Source: Hymenobacter sp. GOD-10R (GTDB taxonomy: Bacteria; Bacteroidota; Bacteroidia; Cytophagales; Hymenobacteraceae). From it: DNA of 64,000 nt. The position numbers and the translations under genes were made by a program. Below are positions 58,066-64,000 of this stretch, in pieces. How positions within the stretch are numbered: position 1 is the stretch's first letter; each line of letters begins with the position of its first letter. The stretch spans positions 1,240,001 through 1,304,000 of the forward strand of contig NZ_CP141184.1 in the NCBI RefSeq assembly GCF_035609205.1, read 5' to 3'. The notes below the pieces were generated by a model. The model was not told where the DNA came from, did not search any database, and saw only the letters and a list, made by a program, of their open reading frames with translations.

Positions 58066-58671
58066 TTATTGCATAGCCTCGCGCACCTGCTGCTCTGCGG
58101 CGTGCTCATCTTTCCACCCCACGATATGCACTGCGCCCAACTGACCATGATGCATAAACCACAGGCGCAAACTAGTCTGTACGGCTGGGTAGTGCTGCCG
58201 TAGGGCGGCCCATGTTGTAATATCTGGCAGAATCTGCTGACTAGGCCGGGAAGGCACCGCTAAGATTACTTTTTCCAGCACGCCACCTTCTTCCAGTATT
58301 AGTAACCCAATGGGAAGTATTTCCAAAACAGTACCACTAGGCTGGCTTTCGGTAAGCACAAGAACCGACTGTGGCTTGCCAACTGGAAAGCTAGGTGTCG
58401 GCGTGGTGTAGGTGCCTGGAATGAAGCCGTAGTTGCCAGGAAAAGGCAGGAACTCGATGACGTAGTCGGTGCCAGCGTGCTGACGGCTTCGAAACTCTTT
58501 GCTGGCCGGATCATACATCATCTCATGATTGGTACCAGCAGGCGTTTCGATGACGGCTTGCAGCAGCTTGCGTTCTGGCGAGAAGGTAGGCAGATTGACG
58601 TAATCGGGCTGGCAGCCAACCAACCCGACCATCGTCACTACAAGCAAATTCCGAAGCGTAAAACTCCGCAT
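58066..58671 (-). CDS. Lipoprotein homologous to inorganic pyrophosphatase, catalytic acids missing
   Basis: 201 residues from the ATG at 58671; lipobox VGLVGC shows it is a lipoprotein, unlike all housekeeping pyrophosphatases. The family I pyrophosphatase fold is easy to follow: IETPAGTNHEMMYDPASKEF, PGNYGFIPGTYT (for NYGYI), the block where DGDPxDVLV should stand, LEILPIGLLILEEGG (for PVGVLxMxDE), ILAVP and VHIVGWKDEHAAEQQV. The catalytic DGDPxD reads VGKPQS, and the second acidic cluster D...D reads E..LEK. Four or five metal-binding aspartates are therefore gone. It starts 13 nt after the M1 peptidase stop, same operon. Probably a non-enzymatic binding protein. Confidence 0.82.
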   Translation of the reverse strand: MRSFTLRNLLVVTMVGLVGCQPDYVNLPTFSPERKLLQAVIETPAGTNHEMMYDPASKEFRSRQHAGTDYVIEFLPFPGNYGFIPGTYTTPTPSFPVGKPQSVLVLTESQPSGTVLEILPIGLLILEEGGVLEKVILAVPSRPSQQILPDITTWAALRQHYPAVQTSLRLWFMHHGQLGAVHIVGWKDEHAAEQQVREAMQ

Positions 58672-58684
58672 AATTCTACAGCAC

Positions 58685-61654
58685 CTACTGTGCGAGCCCC
58701 TCATCTAGCAAACGGAAGGGGTTAAGCCGATCGAGGCGCAGCAGGAAGCGAATGTTGTTGGTGAAAGTCTGGCGGCTACTGGGAAATCCATTCTGGTACT
58801 GAGAGCCTGCCACTGGGAAATAAAACTGCAAAATATCGCTGCCGATTGGTAGCACTAGTCCGGCATCGTAGAACAGCCGCTGGCTGCCCCGGCCTGCTAC
58901 GGCAAGCTGCTTCTCTTTAGTAGCTCCAAAATCGGCGAAGACTGCCAACGGCGTGACCGGTAAGTCGGCTTGCAGATTGAGGGTGCTCATCCAGCGCTGA
59001 CTCTGAACGGGTAAGTAGGCTTTGAAGGCGCCATCGCGTCCGTCCGTTTGGTGAACCTGCGCCGTAAGGGCGTCCGAAATCTGTTGCCGATCTAGGAAGA
59101 CGGTCTGACGGCGGTAATCAGGGCTCCCGCTCAGACCCATGACAAATTCAGTAGCGTTGGACTGTTGCAGAAAGCGTCCGCCAAACAGTCGAATTTGTAC
59201 CCGCTTCTTAGTAGTATACAGCCGTTCGTAGGTAGCCGTAGCGCGCAGCAGCGTCGCTTCACGAGAACGGTTATCCTCCGACAAAGTAGGTATCAGGTGG
59301 TTCAACTCTAGGTGCGCCGTCCATTTCTGAAGCGCATTGCCACCACGTACCCCATATTCGGCCGTCTGGATGCTGGAAGTGCGGTTCAAATCCTGGTTGC
59401 GCACGGCTGTGTTCGTAAGCTTCACGAAGTGCTGCGGAGCATTATAAGCAGAATGCGGAAGCAGTAACGTGAGGCTAGGTTCGGCTTTGCTGTAGCGCTC
59501 AAAACGCTGCACCGTGATGCCGACCACCACCTGGCGCGAGACGCGGCGCGGTAGCACGTTCAGATTTAGTGTGCCAATACCGTTTAGCTCCTTGCGGTTG
59601 AAGCTGTACATCGGCATAGCTAGGTAACTGAAACGCTTCTGGATGAGTGCGCTATTGTAGAACGCCGCCCCCAGCATAAACTTGTCTGATGTATTAGCTC
59701 CTATTACCGGTAGCCAATTAACCGTCGCTTTGTCCCAACGCTCTACACTAAGCAATGGCTTAAGACGCAGCGGCTCTACTTGCCGCAACGAGCCGGTAGT
59801 TTTCATGCGGTCGTCGCGGCGGTTCAGCTGGGGCGTGACGTACGTCGGATCAATCACAACGGCAGCTACTCCCTCACTTCGGAAGTTGAGTTGCGTTTCT
59901 ACCTCGTCTTCGCCGGTACCAATAACTGGTGTCCATTGCGTTTCGAGCACCTTGCCTTGCGCATCTAGCGTGGCTACAGGAAACGCAAAGGGCGCGGGTG
60001 ATTCATTGCGCACCAATACCTTCACCTGCGAATCAGTTACTTGCAAATCGGAGACGGTGGCATTGTACCGGTTGGTTGTACCAAGCATATCTTGAAAAAA
60101 CCAACCTAGCTTTTGTCCCGTCGTTTCCTCGAATACCGCCTGCATGTCTTCGGGGTACGGGTGGCGGAACTGCCAGTGCGTATAATAAGCGTGCATGGCT
60201 TGATCGAACTTTTCCTGACCCAGGTAAGCGGCTAGGTAGTTGAGGAGCGTCGCCGTTTTTGTATAAACGATAGTGGGATAATTGCTCTTACCATAGTCGC
60301 CTGCCATCACGCCGCTCACAGGTTGGTCAAGACCACGACTAGCGGTAGCTTGGTAGGGCACCTGATTAAGTGTGGCCGAGGTGAGGCCTTCCAGACCTAG
60401 GCTACCCGCTACTTTGCCTGATTTCAATAAAAACCCAAACTCACCGGCTGTTGGGTCTTCGCGCGAGGTCACTCGATTTTCGACATAGGAGTTTACTCCC
60501 TCATCCATCCAAGCGTACGCGCGCTCGTTGGACGCTAGCACGCCATAAAACCAGTTGTGACCCACTTCGTGCACAATGGCCATGGGCATCGTCACGGTTA
60601 CCATTGGGTACTCCATGCCCGAGCCAGCACTAAGGGCGCCATCTACCGCCGTAGCGGAGGCATAAGGATACTCGCCCACCCATTGGGAGTAGTAGGTAAG
60701 GGCATCGTTTACGTCCTGTAAGCCTTTAATCCACCGCGTAGCCTCTTTGTTCGTGAACAGCACCCAGGAGCTAACCTGCTTACCCGAAGGCAGCGTAACG
60801 CCGCTCTTTAATACATTAAAACGCTTATCGGCAAACCAGGCAAAGTCGTGCACACGGTCTTGCACGTAGCGTAACGTTTTGGTTTCGGCGGCAGAAGCCG
60901 GAAACGAAAGGTCATTGCCGAAGTCTTTGTCTGTCTTCTTCTGAGCCGTAGCAGCAGCCAGCTGATCCATGCGTTGTTGCTCCTCCATGTTTTGCAGCAC
61001 ACCCGTGGCCCCCACAGTGTAATTAGCAGGCAGGGTAATGCGCACATCAAACGAGCCGAACTCCGAGTAGAACTCACCTTGGTCAAGGTAGGGGAGAGGG
61101 TGCCAGCCTTTGTGGTCGTACACGGCCGGCTTGGGGTACCATTGCGTAATCTGGTACGACTGCTCCACGTGGCCGAAACGGGAAAAGGAATCTGGAATCT
61201 TCACCCGAAACGGCGTTGTAATCGTCACCTGCGCGCCAGGGGCTAGGGGCTGTGGCAGCAGGAGCTTGGCAATGTCGGGGTTCAGCGGATCGTACTCCAG
61301 CCGCACTGATTGGCCGTTAACCTTGAAGTCAAGCTGATCGATGTAACCTCGCTGCTCGGGTTTGGCAAACTGAAACTTAGTGCTACCGTTGCGAAGCTGC
61401 TGCTTGGCAAACGCTGTGGTGTTGTCGCGGTAAGCATTAGGCCACAAGTGGAACCAGATGAACGTAAGCTGGTCCGGCGAGTGGTTGACGTACTGTAGCT
61501 CTTCCTGCGCCGTGAGCATATGCTGCCGGTCGTCGAGCGTCACCGCAATGGAATAGTTAACTTCTTGCTGCCAATAAGTGGCTGAAGTTGAGGATTGCCC
61601 TAAAGTAGTGAAAGACAGAAGTGCCAGCGTGAAGATAGCTAAGTAGTGTTTCAT
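58685..61654 (-). CDS. M1 family (gluzincin) metallopeptidase
   Basis: 989 residues with a signal peptide (MKHYLAIFTLALLSFTTLGQ). The N-terminal beta domain (about 22-220) leads to the catalytic domain: exopeptidase-type SAGSGMEYPMVT and the zinc motif HEVGH-18-E (His362, Glu363, His366, Glu385) in VHEVGHNWFYGVLAS...WMDEGVNSY. The C-terminal 400 residues form beta strands with an Ala/Arg/Leu-rich end (LLRLDRLNPFRLLDEGLAQ), possibly an outer-membrane-like barrel. It cleaves peptides outside the cytoplasm. Followed directly by the pyrophosphatase-like lipoprotein. Confidence 0.92.
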   Translation of the reverse strand: MKHYLAIFTLALLSFTTLGQSSTSATYWQQEVNYSIAVTLDDRQHMLTAQEELQYVNHSPDQLTFIWFHLWPNAYRDNTTAFAKQQLRNGSTKFQFAKPEQRGYIDQLDFKVNGQSVRLEYDPLNPDIAKLLLPQPLAPGAQVTITTPFRVKIPDSFSRFGHVEQSYQITQWYPKPAVYDHKGWHPLPYLDQGEFYSEFGSFDVRITLPANYTVGATGVLQNMEEQQRMDQLAAATAQKKTDKDFGNDLSFPASAAETKTLRYVQDRVHDFAWFADKRFNVLKSGVTLPSGKQVSSWVLFTNKEATRWIKGLQDVNDALTYYSQWVGEYPYASATAVDGALSAGSGMEYPMVTVTMPMAIVHEVGHNWFYGVLASNERAYAWMDEGVNSYVENRVTSREDPTAGEFGFLLKSGKVAGSLGLEGLTSATLNQVPYQATASRGLDQPVSGVMAGDYGKSNYPTIVYTKTATLLNYLAAYLGQEKFDQAMHAYYTHWQFRHPYPEDMQAVFEETTGQKLGWFFQDMLGTTNRYNATVSDLQVTDSQVKVLVRNESPAPFAFPVATLDAQGKVLETQWTPVIGTGEDEVETQLNFRSEGVAAVVIDPTYVTPQLNRRDDRMKTTGSLRQVEPLRLKPLLSVERWDKATVNWLPVIGANTSDKFMLGAAFYNSALIQKRFSYLAMPMYSFNRKELNGIGTLNLNVLPRRVSRQVVVGITVQRFERYSKAEPSLTLLLPHSAYNAPQHFVKLTNTAVRNQDLNRTSSIQTAEYGVRGGNALQKWTAHLELNHLIPTLSEDNRSREATLLRATATYERLYTTKKRVQIRLFGGRFLQQSNATEFVMGLSGSPDYRRQTVFLDRQQISDALTAQVHQTDGRDGAFKAYLPVQSQRWMSTLNLQADLPVTPLAVFADFGATKEKQLAVAGRGSQRLFYDAGLVLPIGSDILQFYFPVAGSQYQNGFPSSRQTFTNNIRFLLRLDRLNPFRLLDEGLAQ

Positions 61655-61807
61655 GTAGAACTGAATGCAAATACGCCGAGTAGATACGCTGCGAAAGTAC
61701 GTTTTCAGCTCCGAAACATTCAGCTACAATAACCTTTGTGGAGTTTAGCCCGTTTGCCAAGACCATATTCTCACTACCCGCCCTGGCGGATTCATACCCT
61801 TACCGAC

Positions 61808-62224
61808 ATGTCATTCCATAAACAGCCCAAAGACGATACCCAACACCAGAACCACCTCGACGGCACGGCCAAGATTCTGGGCAGCGACTTGCAAGAAGAG
61901 GCCACCCGCTCAGGGCTGGATAATACGCTTCAGCGCTGGATTGAAGACCTGAAAGACGTTAACAATCCTGAGCTGCACCAAATCGTAGTGGACTTGCAGG
62001 AGCTAAAGGCTCATTTCGGCTCGGGCACGCTCGATGGTAAAGTAATCGGCCGTCTGCTAGGTCGCCTAGGTGAAAACACCATCAAGGCAGCTGTTTTTGC
62101 AGAAGGTAACACCAAGCCGCGCGTAGAAAACCTAGGCGAAGCATTGCTGAAAGCTGCCAAGTGGGTACAAAGCCCAAATACGACACCAGAAGAAGATCTG
62201 GCCAACTCGAACACCAACAGTTAG
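61808..62224 (+). CDS. Small cytoplasmic helical protein of unknown function
   Basis: 138 residues from the ATG at 61808 (MSFHKQPKDDTQHQNHLDG). Mostly amphipathic helix: LDNTLQRWIEDLKDVNNPELHQIVVDLQELKAHFGSG (segments LQRWIEDLKD and LHQIVVDLQEL), then LDGKVIGRLLGRLGENTIKAAVFAEG. No family recognised; it has the look of a small Bacteroidota-only protein. It converges with the rplS gene across a strong terminator. Confidence 0.75.
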   Translation: MSFHKQPKDDTQHQNHLDGTAKILGSDLQEEATRSGLDNTLQRWIEDLKDVNNPELHQIVVDLQELKAHFGSGTLDGKVIGRLLGRLGENTIKAAVFAEGNTKPRVENLGEALLKAAKWVQSPNTTPEEDLANSNTNS

Positions 62225-62240
62225 TCTAGCTACAATAGAA

Positions 62241-62283
62241 GCACAAAAAAGCCGGCTCTTGAAAAAGGCCGGCTTTTTTGTGC
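62241..62283. terminator. Bidirectional terminator between the helical protein and rplS genes
   Basis: GCACAAAAAAGCCGGC (62241-62256) pairs perfectly with 62268-62283, each arm carrying a six-base A or T run next to a GC core. Equally good in both directions. Confidence 0.9.
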
Positions 62284-62306
62284 TTGTTGCGAAAGGCTGT
62301 AATAGC

Positions 62307-62663
62307 CTAGCCGCGCTTTTCTTTGATCTTGGCAGCTTTGCCAGCCAGACCACGCAGATAGAACAGACGAGCGCGACGTACTTTACCGCGACGGATCAGT
62401 TCGATCTTGTCGATGTTAGGCGACAGCAGCGGGAAAATACGCTCGGTGCCGATCTGGTTTGAAATCTTGCGAACGGTGAAAGTCTCGCCGTTGCTGTTGT
62501 TGTTTCTGCGCTGAATAACAACGCCCTGGAACTGCTGAATGCGCTCCTTGTTGCCTTCGCGGATCTTTACGTGCACATTAACTGTGTCACCGGCGGCAAA
62601 GGCAGGGAAGCTGGCGCGGCGCTCCTGGGATTCCTGCTGGATAAAATCGAGTAGTACGCTCAT
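62307..62663 (-). CDS. rplS: 50S ribosomal protein L19
   Basis: 118 residues, normal bacterial length. [64 protein letters not shown] and [24 protein letters not shown] (key pieces PGDTV-like AAGDTV, GVGxERIFP-like [17 protein letters not shown]) identify L19, which joins the 30S-50S interface. It is separated from trmD by 170 nt and has its own promoter at 62726-62756. Confidence 0.98.
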   Translation of the reverse strand: MSVLLDFIQQESQERRASFPAFAAGDTVNVHVKIREGNKERIQQFQGVVIQRRNNNSNGETFTVRKISNQIGTERIFPLLSPNIDKIELIRRGKVRRARLFYLRGLAGKAAKIKEKRG

Positions 62664-62725
62664 GGCTGGAAAAAACTTTGAAAAGGACGGCGCCGCCGCC
62701 CAGATGATTTTTGGCTAAAGAGGCG

Positions 62726-62756
62726 CAAATATAGCGCTCTGTTTTTGTGAATGCAA
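62726..62756 (-). promoter_or_regulatory. Promoter of rplS (Bacteroidota -33/-7 type)
   Basis: Minus-strand TTG (62754-62756), 20 nt, TATATTTG (62726-62733), a full match to the Bacteroidota consensus. The -7 box is identical to the ones at 11868 and 50990. Transcription would begin about 55 nt before the rplS ATG. Confidence 0.75.
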
Positions 62757-62833
62757 GTATTATCGAGTAATTGAATAGCAGAGTTAGCAGAGGAAGCTAA
62801 ATAGGGGTATTAGTCAGCTGCTCAGTCACTCAG

Positions 62834-63514
62834 TTACTCTTCCGAAAGAAGATCGGGCCGACGTAAACGGGTGCGCTCAAGCGCTTGTTCGTGTCGCCAA
62901 ACCTCAATTTTAGGCGTGTTGCCCGATAGCAGAATTTCCGGTACTTGTTGCCCCCGCCATTCGGATGGCCGCGTGTACACAGGAGGAGCTAACAAGTTAT
63001 CCTGAAAAGAATCGCTCAGGGCAGATTCTTCGTTGCCGAGTACGCCTGGCAGTAGCCGAACGACTGCATCAACTAGAATAGCCGCTCCTAGCTCACCACC
63101 GCTTAGCACGTAGTCTCCTACGCTGATTTCGTGAGTGATATACGCCTGCCGGATTCGCTCATCTATGCCTTTGTAATGACCGCAAAGGATGATCAGGTTG
63201 CCGGCCAACGACAAGCGGTTGACGAGCGGCTGGCGTAACGTTTCCCCGTCTGGTGTCATATAAATGACCGCATCGTAGGAACGTTCGGCTAGCAAACCAT
63301 CCAAGCAGGCCGCAATCGGCTCTACGCGTAAGACCATGCCCGCGCCGCCGCCAAACACATAATCATCAATCTGGCCGTGTTTGTTGATAGCAAACTGGCG
63401 CAAATCGTGCACATGAATTTCCGCTAGTCCTTTTTCTTGCGCTCTTTTTACAATAGAGTGCGCGAAAGGGCTAACTAGTAAATCCGGCTGACACGTGACA
63501 ACATCAAGACGCAT
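62834..63514 (-). CDS. trmD: tRNA (guanine-N1-)-methyltransferase
   Basis: 226 residues from the ATG at 63514 ([17 protein letters not shown]). It methylates G37 at N1 in tRNAs reading CNN codons, using AdoMet bound in a trefoil knot. Visible signatures: [46 protein letters not shown] (knot), [33 protein letters not shown] and [11 protein letters not shown]. It lies 54 nt after rimM, the typical order rimM-trmD-rplS. Confidence 0.97.
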   Translation of the reverse strand: MRLDVVTCQPDLLVSPFAHSIVKRAQEKGLAEIHVHDLRQFAINKHGQIDDYVFGGGAGMVLRVEPIAACLDGLLAERSYDAVIYMTPDGETLRQPLVNRLSLAGNLIILCGHYKGIDERIRQAYITHEISVGDYVLSGGELGAAILVDAVVRLLPGVLGNEESALSDSFQDNLLAPPVYTRPSEWRGQQVPEILLSGNTPKIEVWRHEQALERTRLRRPDLLSEE

Positions 63515-63568
63515 GGCAAGGGCGCAAGCTAGCAAGTAGAAGAGGAAGGCTAGGTTCTCGGCAACGGG

Positions 63569-64000
63569 CTACTGCTCGTCAGGTTCATCTCGCTCGCGGG
63601 AACCGGGGCTGAGGTAAACGTCGAGCAGGCCTTCGGGTAGATTCACGTGGAGTTGACGGGTTGCTTCGTCGGCGCGCGAAATCAACTCATCAACCACCGG
63701 AATCAATACCTCCTGACCTTGGTAACGCATAGCCAACACGTCCTGCTGTGGCAGCTCGTAGAAGGTTTCTACAGTACCTAGCTCTCCTAGCTGCTCATCA
63801 ACTACGGTGTAACCAATCACGTCGTGGAAGTAGAACTGATCTTCCTCCAACTTCGGCAACTCATCAAGCGGACGGTATAGATTGGCATTGCGTAGCGGCT
63901 CAGCGGCTTCCACCGTATCGACCCCTTTTAGCTTGAGTAAGGCCCGATCGGTTGTTTGCGGCTGTACTCGCTCAACGACAAATTCTGTCAGCTTACCCGG
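63569..64000 (-). CDS. rimM: Ribosome maturation factor RimM (5' end cut by window)
   Basis: 143 codons to the stop, partial; the start lies beyond the window. The visible part reads PGKLTEFVVERVQPQTTDRALLKLKGVDTVEAAEPLRNANLYRP, then the PRC-barrel DQFYFHDVIGYTVVDEQLGELGTVETF and VLIPVVDELISRADEATRQLHVNLPEGLLDVY (key pieces EAAEPLRN, HDVIGYTV, IPVVDELI, PEGLL). It binds ribosomal protein S19 and aids 30S maturation. A short acidic end (SRERDEPDEQ) is lineage-specific. Confidence 0.95.
   Translation of the reverse strand, partial: PGKLTEFVVERVQPQTTDRALLKLKGVDTVEAAEPLRNANLYRPLDELPKLEEDQFYFHDVIGYTVVDEQLGELGTVETFYELPQQDVLAMRYQGQEVLIPVVDELISRADEATRQLHVNLPEGLLDVYLSPGSRERDEPDEQ

Noticed and set aside
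1-64000. tRNA, rRNA and CRISPR genes
   Set aside because: I looked through the intergenic stretches for cloverleaf or repeat-spacer patterns and found none; a tRNAscan or Infernal run would settle it.

Overview
The window comes from a Gram-negative Bacteroidota genome, most likely a Hymenobacter-type Cytophagales member. The evidence is a SusC/SusD outer-membrane pair, OmpA with thrombospondin type-3 repeats, a Rho factor with a long disordered insert, abundant small lipoproteins, moderately high GC, and promoters of the Bacteroidota type (TTG-N20-TATATTTG before rplS, TTG-N21-TATCTTTG before a glycosyltransferase). I see no rRNA, tRNA, CRISPR array, prophage or complete insertion sequence.

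Regions: 1-10 kb holds a LysM lytic transglycosylase, an outer-membrane beta-barrel protein, an O-methyltransferase/DUF4184 pair, a stand-alone SRA (YDG) domain protein, an M16 peptidase and a family 9 glycosyltransferase. 10-18.6 kb holds an Xaa-Pro aminopeptidase, the OmpA protein, a gene-free 0.5 kb ending in a 66-bp perfect palindrome, a DUF4252 lipoprotein, a large secreted protein of unknown function, an EVE-domain protein and a tandem set of small lipoproteins with a leftover fragment of a related gene. 18.8-28 kb holds a PolX-type protein whose polymerase site looks dead, a second family 9 glycosyltransferase, OsmC plus a UBP-type zinc finger protein, serS, rho and a DsbA-family protein.

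28.2-43.2 kb is the most coherent accessory block. It is a minus-strand array with a pectate lyase, a sialate O-acetylesterase-type esterase, a Tat-exported TIM-barrel protein, a RuBisCO-like protein, a four-carbon acid sugar kinase (translationally coupled to the RuBisCO-like protein), an Asp/Glu racemase-family protein with only one of the two usual cysteines, a bile-acid:sodium symporter-type transporter, DUF3826, SusC and SusD. I read it as a pectin-type polysaccharide utilisation locus joined to an operon that processes a sugar acid. The kinase plus RuBisCO-like pair resembles the apionate (3-oxo-isoapionate) branch known from proteobacteria, but no apionate oxidoisomerase is present, so the substrate is open.

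43.4-51 kb begins with a small nested inverted-repeat element and a UbiA/methyltransferase pair. A membrane-protein block follows, in which a small winged-helix regulator sits between two copies of an ACTTTG-n5-CAAAGT-like site. 51-64 kb holds a class A penicillin-binding protein, a membrane protein gene with a 29-bp perfect inverted repeat inside its reading frame (candidate intragenic inverton), a TIGR01777 epimerase, a PTPS/FolE pair, an M1 peptidase with a lipoprotein that looks like a catalytically dead inorganic pyrophosphatase, and the rimM-trmD / rplS housekeeping cluster cut by the window end.

The tetranucleotide CTAG, which most bacteria avoid, is common throughout in coding and intergenic DNA and sits at the centre or in the arms of several terminator-like palindromes.
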